From contig JAAYZQ010000161.1 of the NCBI GenBank assembly GCA_012514775.1, positions 1 through 30,097 on the forward strand: DNA of 30,097 nucleotides. The letters run 5' to 3'. This stretch comes from Anaerolineaceae bacterium (GTDB lineage: Bacteria; Chloroflexota; Anaerolineae; JAAYZQ01). The notes beneath the pieces are model-generated. The model ran no database searches. It saw nothing but the letters and a program-made list of their open reading frames with translations, and had not been told where the DNA came from. Both the position numbers and the translations under genes were made by a program. Shown here one piece after another: positions 1-8,370 of the stretch; within the stretch, counting starts at the first letter, position 1; every line of letters begins with the position of its first letter.

Positions 1-1
1 C

Positions 2-628
2 ACGTGGCAGGTGGCCGGCGACACCGCGGGCATCTCGATTTTCAACGTCGTGGTGGACCCTCGCGACGCAGACCGCGTCTATGCCGGGAGTTGGGGCCAC
101 AACGTCCTGGTGAGCACCGATGCGGGGCGGACGTGGGCTTCCATCCATGGCGGCCTCGAAACGCTGTCCGTCCACGCCTTTGCCCTGGACCCAACCGATC
201 CGCAGGGGATGTACGCCGGCACGGTGGAGGGAGTCAACCGCAGCGCCGACGGAGGGCAAACGTGGCTGGCTGCCCCCCTGGCGGACCGGCCGCTGTCGGT
301 GCTGGCGCTGCTCGTCGATCCCCGGGAGCCGGCGCGGGTGTACGCCGGAACGACAGAGGGGGTCTACCTGAGCGCCGACAGGGGGCGGACGTGGCGGCCC
401 GCCGGCCACGACAGCCTGGATGCCACCGTGACGGCGCTGGCCCTGGACGGAGCCCCCCTGCCAGCCATCCTGGCGGGCACCGAGCACCACGGCCTGCATC
501 GCAGCACCGATGGCGGCGCGTCCTGGGAACCCTGCGGCCTGGAGGCGGCGAGCGTCTATACCGTCCTCGTCGACCGCGCGGGCGTGGCCTGGCTGGGAAC
601 GGATCAGGGGGTGTTCAGGGAGCCGTAA
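2..628 (+). CDS. BNR/sortilin-type repeat protein, C-terminal part (5' end cut by window)
   Basis: The frame is already open at the first bases (it reads TWQVAG before the GTG at 11), so the gene starts outside the window. The 209 visible residues contain at least four BNR-type blades, each with an Asp-box such as STDAGRTW, SADGGQTW, SADRGRTW or STDGGASW, spaced about 45 residues apart and alternating with VDPRDADRVYAG-like strands. This is the pattern of seven- or eight-bladed beta-propellers (photosystem-stability-factor/sialidase-like, glycosyl hydrolase BNR). Such propellers usually act outside the cell in binding or glycan hydrolysis; no catalytic residues can be assigned from this part. 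It ends with TAA and overlaps the convergent glycosidase gene by 14 bases. Family is clear, function is not. Confidence 0.85.
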   Translation, partial: TWQVAGDTAGISIFNVVVDPRDADRVYAGSWGHNVLVSTDAGRTWASIHGGLETLSVHAFALDPTDPQGMYAGTVEGVNRSADGGQTWLAAPLADRPLSVLALLVDPREPARVYAGTTEGVYLSADRGRTWRPAGHDSLDATVTALALDGAPLPAILAGTEHHGLHRSTDGGASWEPCGLEAASVYTVLVDRAGVAWLGTDQGVFREP

Positions 629-2096
629 CCAGACGCACGTTGCGGATCTGGATGCTTTCAAAGCCGGCGGTGCCGTCCTGGTACGCAGGCAGCCGCGGGC
701 CGGACTCGATCTCCAGGATATTCGCACCGGGGCGGACGAGCTCCGCGGGCACGGGCATCTCCACCGCCGTCCAGACAGAGGCCAGGTCGGGGCGACCACG
801 GAGGGGGATGGCCGGCGGATCCAGGAGCTGGCCGTTGACCCGGACCAGGTTGCCCGGCTCCTCGACCTGCATGATCTCCATCCGCAGCCGCCAGGGAGCG
901 CTGCCCGGCTCTGCGATGTAGAACAGGCCGCTCCAACTGCGGCACGGCAGGGCGCCGCAGTGGGGGCGGGCCCAGTGGGGGTAATACGTGTCCACGTCGC
1001 TCAGGCGGACCACCACATCCGGCGCCAGGATCTCTGCCGTCTGCATCCCTGCCGGTCTCGCGACAGCCTCCTGCCCTGCGGCCATGGCCGCCAGCATCTC
1101 GTAGGCGGGCTTGGGCCTGCCCTCGCCATCCAGGATGCTGTACCCGCGCTTCTCGTCCTCCTCCGGCAGGCCGTGGCTCAGGTTCCAGGCAGCGATGCGC
1201 TCCAGCCAGGGCCACTCCGCGCCCGCTCTTTCAAAAGCGCCCACCAGGTAGCGGCCCTGCTCCTCGTCGCCGACTTCTAGCCACTGCTCTTCCGGCGCGA
1301 CGGCGGCGGTGGTCCAGCCCAGCTCGGTGGCCCAGACCGGCTTGTGCCCGTCTCCGTTCTCGACCATGATGGCCCGCAGGTCGGCCACGCGGGCCAGGTT
1401 GAGGCCGTCGTGGGCGCCGTGGGGGTCGTCGGGGGGATGGGCGAAACCGTAGGGATGGGCGCCCAGCACGTCAAAGCAGGCACCTGCTCCCGCGGCGTAC
1501 ATCGCCCTCAGGAACTCGCGATCGTCCACAGCCGGGGCGTCGGCGTGGTTGGTCGGTGCCAGCCCGGCGCTGACCACCAGGGCCCGGGAATCGGCCTCCC
1601 GGATGGCGGCCCGGGCGGCGCACAGCAGCTCGACGTAACCGGCCGGATCGGGTGGCTGCCCTGCCCACTCTGCCGCCAGGTTGGGCTCGTTCCAGACGAC
1701 GTAGGCAGTAACCCGCCCCTGGTACCGGGCCGCCACGCGCCCGAGGAGGGCGGCGTAAGCGGCCGCGTCGACGGGCATCTCGGCTCCCGGCGAGACGGCC
1801 CACGCCGGCGGGTGGTCCAGGCGCAGGACCAAGTCCAGGCCATAGTAGCCGGCGGCCCGCACCAGCCAGTCGGTGTACTCCCAGAAGTACTCTCCAGGCG
1901 CCGGCTCGACCTCTCGCCACTCGACGAGCTGAATCAGCCAGGCAAAGCCACCGTCGGCCGCCAGTTGCAGCACGTCGTCGCCGGCCCGGATGGTGTGAAC
2001 GCCAGGGACCGGGCCATCGTCCCCTCTCTGTGCTAGAGGTTGGGGTATGGCGGCCAGGCCGAGCAACAACACGACAGATACAAGCGCTCGATTCAT
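615..2096 (-). CDS. Secreted clan GH-A glycoside hydrolase (GH39/PslG-like)
   Basis: A 493-residue protein with a hydrophobic signal peptide (about residues 1-23, ending PLAQ). A (beta/alpha)8-type domain follows: WREVEPAPGEYFWEYTD near the first strands, VVWNEPNL with the likely acid/base Glu137, and VWATELGW with the likely nucleophile Glu258. About 130 C-terminal residues after that look like a beta-sandwich. The two Glu motifs are the clan GH-A signature; the overall layout resembles GH39/PslG-like enzymes that cut exopolysaccharide. The ATG at 2096 is preferred over the longer in-frame start at 2186 because it begins the signal peptide and has GGGAG about 6 bases upstream. It follows the methyltransferase gene after 43 bases and may be the last gene of the transporter transcript. 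The substrate cannot be told. Confidence 0.85.
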   Translation of the reverse strand: MNRALVSVVLLLGLAAIPQPLAQRGDDGPVPGVHTIRAGDDVLQLAADGGFAWLIQLVEWREVEPAPGEYFWEYTDWLVRAAGYYGLDLVLRLDHPPAWAVSPGAEMPVDAAAYAALLGRVAARYQGRVTAYVVWNEPNLAAEWAGQPPDPAGYVELLCAARAAIREADSRALVVSAGLAPTNHADAPAVDDREFLRAMYAAGAGACFDVLGAHPYGFAHPPDDPHGAHDGLNLARVADLRAIMVENGDGHKPVWATELGWTTAAVAPEEQWLEVGDEEQGRYLVGAFERAGAEWPWLERIAAWNLSHGLPEEDEKRGYSILDGEGRPKPAYEMLAAMAAGQEAVARPAGMQTAEILAPDVVVRLSDVDTYYPHWARPHCGALPCRSWSGLFYIAEPGSAPWRLRMEIMQVEEPGNLVRVNGQLLDPPAIPLRGRPDLASVWTAVEMPVPAELVRPGANILEIESGPRLPAYQDGTAGFESIQIRNVRLVTAP

Positions 2097-2139
2097 CAAT
2101 GCTCCCTGGTCGTAAGCATACACCAGGGAGCCACAGATG

Positions 2140-2775
2140 TCAACGGGCCGGATCGGAGGCGCCGCCCCCCTCGGCTGTGTCCCCATCCCGCCGCCCCGCG
2201 ACCATGTAGCCCTTGTCGCTGTCCTCCACCTGCACGTCGCTGAACCCGGCCCGGGCCAGCATCCGACCCGTTTCGTCGCCCGGGGGCAACAGATCGTGCT
2301 GGATCGCCGGGGCGCCGCCGCCGTGGATGGCGTTCACCCGCTCGCGGCTCAGGTCGTGCAGGATGAGCAGGTGGCCGCCGGGCCGCACGACACTCGCCAG
2401 GTTCACAAGCGCGGCAGGCTTGTCGGCAAAGTGGGGAAAGCTGTTGTGACAGATGACCAGATCGAAACGGGGCGCGGCAAAGGGCGGGCGATGGGCGTCG
2501 GCCTGGACCACGGCAGCGCCGGGACAGCGCCGCCGGGCGCGCCACAGCATCTCGGCCGCCAGATCGATCGAGACCACGCGGGCCGAGGGCGCGCATTCCT
2601 GCAGGCAGGGGATCAGCGCGCCGGTTCCCGTGCCCACCTCAAGGATGGATCCCGATGCGCGGCACAGGGGAACCACCGGCGCCAGCATCCGGCGCAGCCT
2701 CTCGCCGCGGTCCGGCGTCTGAATGCTGTCCCAGCGCTCGGCCAGGATCTCGAAATGATTGCGCAGTTCGCTCAC
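2140..2775 (-). CDS. Class I SAM-dependent methyltransferase
   Basis: A 211-residue soluble protein. SAM-binding motif I ILEVGTGTG lies at residues 44-52, the acidic residue closing strand 2 is Asp71 (VVSIDLAAEM), QADAHRPPF is motif II-like, and VVRPGGHLLILHD at about 129-141 is the motif III region. This is the Methyltransf_11/25 fold; nothing identifies the acceptor. It starts with GTG behind an AGGGAG ribosome site. It lies downstream of the ABC importer with an RNA hairpin in between, so it may modify a transported compound, as methyltransferases do in some metallophore systems. That link is inference only. Confidence 0.85.
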   Translation of the reverse strand: MSELRNHFEILAERWDSIQTPDRGERLRRMLAPVVPLCRASGSILEVGTGTGALIPCLQECAPSARVVSIDLAAEMLWRARRRCPGAAVVQADAHRPPFAAPRFDLVICHNSFPHFADKPAALVNLASVVRPGGHLLILHDLSRERVNAIHGGGAPAIQHDLLPPGDETGRMLARAGFSDVQVEDSDKGYMVAGRRDGDTAEGGGASDPAR

Positions 2776-2793
2776 GGATACACACTCCCTTAT

Positions 2794-2832
2794 CGCTGCC
2801 CTGGCCCGTCACAGCAGGAGGCCAGGGCAGCG
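2794..2832 (-). repeat. 13-bp perfect inverted repeat between binding protein and methyltransferase
   Basis: CGCTGCCCTGGCC (2794-2806) is perfectly complementary to GGCCAGGGCAGCG (2820-2832), with a 13-base loop. It begins 10 bases after the stop codon of the binding-protein gene. There is no T-tract after it on the minus strand, so it is probably not a strong terminator. Intercistronic hairpins behind binding-protein genes commonly protect the upstream message from 3' decay and lower expression of the next gene. Confidence 0.7.
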
Positions 2833-2842
2833 TGATCAGCAG

Positions 2843-4534
2843 CTAGTCGCTGCCCCGAATGGACAGGCCCTGGGGCAGGCCGACGATGAACTGGTGCCTG
2901 TTGTACGGCTGGGGGATACCGCCCCCGTAGCCGCCCGGCGTAAAGTACCAGTTGTCCAGGACCTCGGCGTTGTAGACGACCACGCGGGCGGTGTAGTACA
3001 GGGCCAGGGCCGGCAGCTCCTCGGCCAGGATGGCCTGCATCTCGTCCAACGCCTCGCCGCGCTCTGCCGGATCGGTCATCGTCACCTGGGCTCTGGCCAG
3101 GGCGTCGAACTCGGGGTTGCTGTAGCCCAGGCCCCGGGAAAAGCCCCTGGTCGGACTGCTGCTGGCAAAGCTGCGCCGCAGTTGATCGGCGTCGCCGCCC
3201 AGTCCGCCAAAGCCGGAGACGAGCATCTCGTAGCTGCCCTCGTTGGCCGCGGCGTCGATGGTTGCCTGGTCCATCGATGTCTTTTCCAGGGCAATGCCCA
3301 CCTGGGAAAGGCCGGCCTCGATGATCTCGACGGCCCGCGGCGAAGCCATGATCCAGTCGGGGGAATAGCCCAGCTTGATGGGCGTGCCGTCATAGCCCGC
3401 TTCCTGGAGCAGCGCGCGGGCCGCCTCCAGATCGTAGGGATAGCCGGTCACGTCCGGGTTGTAGGCCGGGTTGGAGGGCGGCAAGAAGCCGGGGTTGCCC
3501 GGATCGCCCAGGCCAAATAGGACGCGGTCCACCATGGCCTGGCGATCGACGGCGTGGGCGATGGCCTGCCGCACGCGCACGTCCCGGAGGGGCGTATCCG
3601 CCTCCAGGTTAAAGAAAAGGAACATGCCCCACTCTCCGGGCGCCTGGCCCATGGCAAAAGGCGCCTGGCGGAAGGGGGCCAACATCTCCTCGGTCACGCC
3701 GCCAAACTTGTCAAAGGCAGCGATGTCGCCGTTGGACAGGGCCAGGAAATCGTCGCTGGTGGGCACGAACTCGATGCGCCGCACGTAGGGCATGCCCAGG
3801 AAAAAGTCGGGATTGGCCTCAAAGAGATAAGTGCCCTCCTCCTGGCTGTACTCGACCAGGCGGTAGGCCCCGCTGCCGATGAACGCTTCGGGCTCGACGA
3901 ACGCCTGGGGATCGGCCACGTCCTGCCAGATGTGCCGCGGAAAGATCAGGAGCGCCTCGGCCACGGTCTGCAAGAAGGGCGCAAAGGGCTCCGCCAGCTT
4001 GATGGCCACCTGCCCGTCGCCCACCGCCTCCGCCGACTCGACCTGGCCCACCTGTGCCATGAACCACACCGCGCCGGGATGGGCCAGGTAATAGTCGATG
4101 GAAAAGACCACGTCGTCGGCGGTCAGCGGCTGGCCGTCCTGCCAGTATACCCCATCGCGCAGGGTAAAGGTCCAGGTCAGGCCGTCGTCGGACATGGACC
4201 AGTCGGTGGCCAGCCAGGGGATGGTCTCGCCGCTTGCGTCGCGCCAGACCAGCGTGTCGAAAACCAGCGATGCCCGCGAAAAACCGGGGCCCCGGTTAAA
4301 GCCAAAGGGAGATGGGTGCCCCCAATAGCCGCCCCCCGGCAGGCGCAGCCTCTCCACAAAGGGCGCCGCGGCGGCCGGTTCGGTCGTGGGGGCCGCGGGC
4401 GCGGTGGCGGCTGCGGCGGCGGGCGCCTGGGTCGTGGGCGTCGCCGCGGGCCCGCCGCCGCAGCTCGCCAGCAGGCAGGCGGCGAGCAGGGAGAATACGA
4501 TCCGGATTGCTTGCGTCGGACGTCGTTGTGCCAT
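2843..4534 (-). CDS. ABC transporter substrate-binding lipoprotein, family 5 (peptide/nickel)
   Basis: A 563-residue lipoprotein: a basic N-terminus, a hydrophobic stretch and the lipobox LLASC, then an Ala/Pro/Thr-rich linker. The mature part has the SBP_bac_5 layout, with the family signature near YRLVEYSQEEGTY, LRDVRVRQAIAHAVDR (the conserved VRQAi.ha.DR block) and NPAYNPDVTGYPYDLEAARALL. It captures substrate outside the membrane for the permeases encoded upstream. Two in-frame ATGs (4540 and 4534) are possible; GAGGAA lies too close to the first and about 7 bases from the second, so 4534 is preferred. Family 5 covers peptides, nickel and metal chelates, and the sequence alone does not decide. 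The nearby Fur-family gene makes a metal or metallophore plausible. Confidence 0.92.
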   Translation of the reverse strand: MAQRRPTQAIRIVFSLLAACLLASCGGGPAATPTTQAPAAAAATAPAAPTTEPAAAAPFVERLRLPGGGYWGHPSPFGFNRGPGFSRASLVFDTLVWRDASGETIPWLATDWSMSDDGLTWTFTLRDGVYWQDGQPLTADDVVFSIDYYLAHPGAVWFMAQVGQVESAEAVGDGQVAIKLAEPFAPFLQTVAEALLIFPRHIWQDVADPQAFVEPEAFIGSGAYRLVEYSQEEGTYLFEANPDFFLGMPYVRRIEFVPTSDDFLALSNGDIAAFDKFGGVTEEMLAPFRQAPFAMGQAPGEWGMFLFFNLEADTPLRDVRVRQAIAHAVDRQAMVDRVLFGLGDPGNPGFLPPSNPAYNPDVTGYPYDLEAARALLQEAGYDGTPIKLGYSPDWIMASPRAVEIIEAGLSQVGIALEKTSMDQATIDAAANEGSYEMLVSGFGGLGGDADQLRRSFASSSPTRGFSRGLGYSNPEFDALARAQVTMTDPAERGEALDEMQAILAEELPALALYYTARVVVYNAEVLDNWYFTPGGYGGGIPQPYNRHQFIVGLPQGLSIRGSD

Positions 4535-4559
4535 CGTCATTTCCTCGTCTATTGAATTC

Positions 4560-6329
4560 CTACGAGGCGTCGTCCGCCCAATCCAGGGCGGGCGCCGCCT
4601 GCAACAGGGTTCGGGTATACGCGTGCTGCGGCATAGTCACCACGCGGCCGGCGGGGCCATCCTCCACGATCTCGCCCTGCCGCATCACCAGGATACGGTC
4701 GGCCACCTTGCGCACCAGGGCCAGGTCGTGGGAGACGAGGAGCAGGCCCATGCCGCGCTCGTTCTGGATCTCTTTCAGGAGGTTGATGACCTTGGCCTGC
4801 TCGCTGGCGTCGAGCATCGACACCGGCTCGTCGGCCACGATCAGCTTGGGGTCGAGGACCAGCGCCCGGGCGATGGCTACGCGCTGCAACTGGCCGCCGC
4901 TCAGCTCGTGGGCGCGCCGGCCAAGGAAGGACGGCCCGGAGGGCAGGCCCACCGCCTGGAGCGCATCGCGCACCCTGTCCTCTCGCTCGGCAGGCGTGCC
5001 GGCCTTTTGCACGTCCAGCGGCTCGCGCACGATCTCGCCCACCGTCAGCCGCGGGCTGATGACGTCAAAGGGGTCCTGGGCGACGAGCTGGATCCGCTGC
5101 CGCAGCGCTTTGCGCTCCCGCCCGCTCATCGCCGACAGGTCCTGCCCCTCAAAGACGACGTACCCCCCGTCGGCTTCCAGCAGCCCGACCAGCAGCCGGC
5201 CCAAGGTGGTCTTGCCGCTGCCCGTCTCGCCCACCAGGGCCACGACCTCGCCCTCGTACACGTCCAGGCTGGCGCCTCGCACCGCCGCCACGGCTCCGTT
5301 GCCGTTGCTGGCAAAGGCCTTGTGCAGCTCCCGGGCCTGGAGCAGCGTCTGGAGGCCGCCCAGGTGGCAGGCGATGAGCCTGCCTCCCACGTCCACCAGG
5401 GGCGGGTCCACCTGGCGACAGCGTTCCACTGCCTGGGTGCAGCGGGGATGGAAGCGGCAGCCCGGGGGCGGGTCGGCAGGGTCGGGCGGGCGGCCCCGAA
5501 TGCCGCGCAGGTCCCGGGCGGTGGTCATGCTCGGATAGGCGTTGAGCAGCCCCCAGGTGTAGGGGTGCCGGGGCGTGGTCAGCACCTCCCGCGCCGGGCC
5601 GGCCTCCACGATCTTGCCTGCATACAGGACGGCCACGCGGCCGGCCACCCGGGCGGCCGCGGCCAGGTCGTGGGAGATCAGGATCAGGCTGGGGCCGCCC
5701 TCTCCCCCGCCGTGCACCTGGCGCAGCAGCTCGATGAGCCGCGCGCGGGAGAGCACGTCCTGGCCGCTCGTGGGCTCGTCGGCGACGAGGATCTCGGGCT
5801 CGCAACTGAGGGCCATGGCCAGCATGGCCCGCTGCTTCTCGCCGCCGCTGAGCTGGTGGGGATAGGCGCGTAGGTGGCGCGGCTCCAGGCCCACGCGCTC
5901 TGCCAGTGTCGCGGCCCGGGCCGCCGCTTCGGCAGGCGACAGCCGCAGGTGCTCTCGTAGCGGCTCGGCGATCTGCTCGCCCACGCGCAGGACAGGGTCA
6001 AAGGCGCTGCCGGCGCCCTGCACGGCCATGGCGATGCGCCGCCAGCGCAGCGGGCGCCAAGCCTCCTCCGGCAGGTCCACCAGCTCCCGGCCCGCCAGGC
6101 GGATGCTGCCCGCCGTGCTGCCCGCCGGGTGCAGCCCCAGCAGCGCCCGCCCGATGGTCGTCTTGCCCGAGCCGGTCTCGCCGACGATGGCCAGCGCCTC
6201 GCCGGCCGCCAGGTCAAAGGACACGCCGTCCACGGCGCGGATCACACCGCCGTCGCGCCCATCGACCGGGTAAAAGTGGACGCGCAAGTCGCGCACCGAC
6301 AACAGGGGCTCGTTCATCGTCTCGTTCAT
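4560..6329 (-). CDS. Fused double ATPase of a peptide/nickel ABC importer (DppD-DppF fusion)
   Basis: A 589-residue protein with two complete nucleotide-binding domains. Domain 1: Walker A GETGSGKTT at 50-58, signature LSGGEKQR at 160-167, Walker B EILVADEPTSG at 179-189, H-loop SHD. It is followed by the oligopeptide-family extension with four cysteines (C291, C297, C304, C321). Domain 2: Walker A GETGSGKTT at 367-375, signature LSGGQLQR at 477-484, Walker B KLIVADEPVSM, SHD. In most systems these are two genes, dppD and dppF (or oppD/F, nikD/E). The ATG at 6329 is chosen because it overlaps the upstream permease stop as ATGA; in-frame ATGs at 6341 and 6317 are alternatives. It energises the two permeases encoded just upstream. 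Confidence 0.93.
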   Translation of the reverse strand: MNETMNEPLLSVRDLRVHFYPVDGRDGGVIRAVDGVSFDLAAGEALAIVGETGSGKTTIGRALLGLHPAGSTAGSIRLAGRELVDLPEEAWRPLRWRRIAMAVQGAGSAFDPVLRVGEQIAEPLREHLRLSPAEAAARAATLAERVGLEPRHLRAYPHQLSGGEKQRAMLAMALSCEPEILVADEPTSGQDVLSRARLIELLRQVHGGGEGGPSLILISHDLAAAARVAGRVAVLYAGKIVEAGPAREVLTTPRHPYTWGLLNAYPSMTTARDLRGIRGRPPDPADPPPGCRFHPRCTQAVERCRQVDPPLVDVGGRLIACHLGGLQTLLQARELHKAFASNGNGAVAAVRGASLDVYEGEVVALVGETGSGKTTLGRLLVGLLEADGGYVVFEGQDLSAMSGRERKALRQRIQLVAQDPFDVISPRLTVGEIVREPLDVQKAGTPAEREDRVRDALQAVGLPSGPSFLGRRAHELSGGQLQRVAIARALVLDPKLIVADEPVSMLDASEQAKVINLLKEIQNERGMGLLLVSHDLALVRKVADRILVMRQGEIVEDGPAGRVVTMPQHAYTRTLLQAAPALDWADDAS

Positions 6330-7198
6330 CGTCCCGTCCATCGCCTCAGGCCCGGGTGCAGCCGGCCCTCCAGCCCCATGCCCAGGTAGGTCAGCCCCAG
6401 GACGAGGATGGTGATGCACAGGCCGGGCGGCAGCAGCCACCACAACCAGCGGTCGGTCAACAGCAGGCCGGGCAGGTTCAGGGCGAAACGCATCATCAAG
6501 CCCCAGCTCTTGGCCGTGGCGTCGCCAATGCCCAGGAAGGCGAGTCCCGCCTCCATGGCCACCGCCCGCCCGGCGGCCGACACCAGGCCAAAGGCGATGA
6601 GGGGCGCGATGGCGGGCAGGATGTGCCGGCGCAGGACGTAGCTCGCCCCTCCGCCAAAGGAGCGGGCCATCTTGACGTAACCGCGCTGGCGCAGGCTTTG
6701 CACCTGGGCCCGGATGACACGGGCCGTGGCCGGCCAGAAGAGCAGCGAGATGATGGCGGCCGTCTGCACCGGACCCGGCCCCAGGAAGGCGGCCAGCAAG
6801 ATCAGCAGGGGCAGGCGCGGCAGGGTCAGCATCACGTCCACCAGGCGCATCAGCAGGGTGTCGAGGGGTCCGCCGGCGTAGCCGGCCGCGCCGCCCACCA
6901 GCAGGCCCAGGGCCACCGTGCCGGCGGCCGCGGCCAGGCCGACGGCCAGCGAGATGCGCGCGCCATAGATCAGCTCGCTGAGGATGTCCTGGCCGGCGTC
7001 GTTGGTGCCCAGGGGGTGCGCCGGGCCGGGGCGCTCCAGCGGCTGGCCGGAGAAATCGTGGGGGTCGTAGGGTGCCAGGAGGGGCGCGGCGAGGGCGACC
7101 AGGACAAATAGGGCCAGGATCGTGCCGCCTGCCACCGCCTCGGGGCCCACGGGGATGGAAATCCGGGGGCGGCGGGCGGCCCGGGATAGGGCACTCAC
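6326..7198 (-). CDS. ABC transporter permease, DppC type
   Basis: A 290-residue integral membrane protein with an N-terminal transmembrane segment (about 22-42), the conserved APYDPHDFSGQPLERP...HPLGTNDAGQD block typical of DppC/OppC/NikC, and then five further hydrophobic segments. The coupling motif is seen around SFGGGASYVLRRHILPAIAP (EAA-like). It starts with GTG at 7198, overlapping the DppB stop as GTGA, so the two are translationally coupled. It forms the heterodimeric channel with the DppB-type protein. Confidence 0.93.
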   Translation of the reverse strand: MSALSRAARRPRISIPVGPEAVAGGTILALFVLVALAAPLLAPYDPHDFSGQPLERPGPAHPLGTNDAGQDILSELIYGARISLAVGLAAAAGTVALGLLVGGAAGYAGGPLDTLLMRLVDVMLTLPRLPLLILLAAFLGPGPVQTAAIISLLFWPATARVIRAQVQSLRQRGYVKMARSFGGGASYVLRRHILPAIAPLIAFGLVSAAGRAVAMEAGLAFLGIGDATAKSWGLMMRFALNLPGLLLTDRWLWWLLPPGLCITILVLGLTYLGMGLEGRLHPGLRRWTGR

Positions 7199-8172
7199 CG
7201 GCCCACCTCCTCCGCCAGGCGCGGATCGAGGCGGTTGTTGACCCAATCGGCCAGCAGGTTGGCGGTGAGGACCACGACGGCCACGGCCAAAAAGACCCCC
7301 TGGATGACCGGATAGTCCCGGGCGCCCACCGACTCGAAGATGAGGCGCCCCATGCCCGGGTACTGGAACAGCGTCTCGATGAACACCGCGCCGGTGATGG
7401 CCAGGCCGGCGTGGGCCGCCAGATGGGCGACAAAGGGCAGCAGCGCGTTGCGCACAGCGTGCCCCCACTTGAGACGCGCCGGCCTCAGCCCCTTGGCCCG
7501 GGCGACGAGCATGAAATCCTCGCCCAGGATGCCGACCACGTGGTTGCGCACCAGGAGGAACTGGACGCCCAGGAGCGACAGAGTGAGCGTCAGGGCCGGC
7601 AGCACCAGGTGCTTGCCCACGTCGACGACGGCGGCCCACGGATCGCTGTAGTCGGCAAAGGGCGTGCGGCCCCCGGCCAGGGGCAGCCAGCCCAGCCTGG
7701 CGCCAAAGAGGATAAGCAGCATCATGCCCACGAAATAGACCGGCGCGTTGCCGGCCACGACGCTGGCCGCCGTCAGCAGGCGGTCGGCCGCGGAGCCGCG
7801 CTTCCAGGCCGCCTCCGCTCCGCCCAGCAGGCCCAGGAGCGAGGCCAGGCCCAGCGCCGTCCCGGTGAGCAGCAGCGTCCAGGGGAGGTGGGCCGCCAGG
7901 AGCGCGGTCACGGGCCGGTTGAGCCGGATAGAGTGCCCCAGGTCGCCGGTCGCGATGCCCCACAGGTAGGCGGCGTACTGCACCGGCACGGGCCGGTCCA
8001 GGCCGTAGTAGGCTTCCAGTTCAGCGCGGACCTCGGCGTCGAACACATAGCCCGAGCTCTGGGGATCGAGGAGCGCCCCGATGGGATCGCCGGGCAGCAG
8101 GCGCGGCAGGAAAAAATTCAGGGTCAGTACAGCCCACAGGGTCACCAGGTACGCCAGGGCACGCGCTTTCAT
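7195..8172 (-). CDS. ABC transporter permease, DppB type
   Basis: A 325-residue membrane protein. It has the DppB/NikB N-terminus (one transmembrane segment then FFLPRLLPGDPIGALL), a periplasmic stretch with YYGLDRPVPVQYAAYLWGIATGDLGHSIR, and five more membrane segments. The EAA-type loop lies at LVARAKGLRPARLKWGHAVRNALLPFV. First gene of the importer cluster proper, 198 bases downstream of the Fur-family gene. The ribosome-binding site before the ATG at 8172 is weak. A promoter and operator-like elements lie in the preceding gap. Confidence 0.93.
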   Translation of the reverse strand: MKARALAYLVTLWAVLTLNFFLPRLLPGDPIGALLDPQSSGYVFDAEVRAELEAYYGLDRPVPVQYAAYLWGIATGDLGHSIRLNRPVTALLAAHLPWTLLLTGTALGLASLLGLLGGAEAAWKRGSAADRLLTAASVVAGNAPVYFVGMMLLILFGARLGWLPLAGGRTPFADYSDPWAAVVDVGKHLVLPALTLTLSLLGVQFLLVRNHVVGILGEDFMLVARAKGLRPARLKWGHAVRNALLPFVAHLAAHAGLAITGAVFIETLFQYPGMGRLIFESVGARDYPVIQGVFLAVAVVVLTANLLADWVNNRLDPRLAEEVGR

Positions 8173-8262
8173 ATCACACGGATGCCTGCCCCGTCCATCG
8201 CTGGATCAGGGCTTCGATGGGCGCTCTTGGCTTCAAAGGCAGGTCCAATTCCCCTCCTCTTG

Positions 8263-8293
8263 TTGCGTCTCTTGGCAGTTGCAATTGCTTGCG
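8263..8293. promoter_or_regulatory. Candidate Fur-family operator elements upstream of the importer
   Basis: This stretch holds TTGCGTCT (8263-8270), GTTGCAATTGC (8278-8288, with the palindrome GCAATTGC) and TTGCG (8289-8293), just downstream of the importer promoter. TTGCGTCT and TTGCAA-type blocks recur beside the fur promoter at 8853-8868. The sharing is seen in the sequence; that the neighbouring Fur-family protein binds here is inference. Confidence 0.45.
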
Positions 8294-8298
8294 TTAAG

Positions 8299-8327
8299 AG
8301 TATAGCACAAGGGCGGGGCGCCGGCAA
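8299..8327 (-). promoter_or_regulatory. Sigma70-type promoter of the importer operon
   Basis: On the minus strand TTGCCG (8322-8327), a 17-base spacer and TATACT (8299-8304). It would start transcription about 8291, giving a 5' UTR of roughly 120 bases before the DppB ATG and placing the TTGC/GCAA elements at and just after the start. Confidence 0.6.
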
Positions 8328-8370
8328 ATCTGGGGGGCGGAGGGGTTGCGATGAACGCGTGGGGGCGGTA

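Noticed and set aside
4386..5873. Long plus-strand open frame opposite the ATPase gene
   Set aside because: It is antisense to a gene with intact Walker and signature motifs; its translation is Ala/Gly/His/Gln-rich with no family features, as expected from GC-rich antisense DNA.
6342..7433. N-terminal extension of the fused ATPase frame up to 7433
   Set aside because: This part overlaps the two permease genes out of frame and encodes Pro/Arg-rich sequence without domain features; the ATGA overlap at 6326-6329 gives the natural start.
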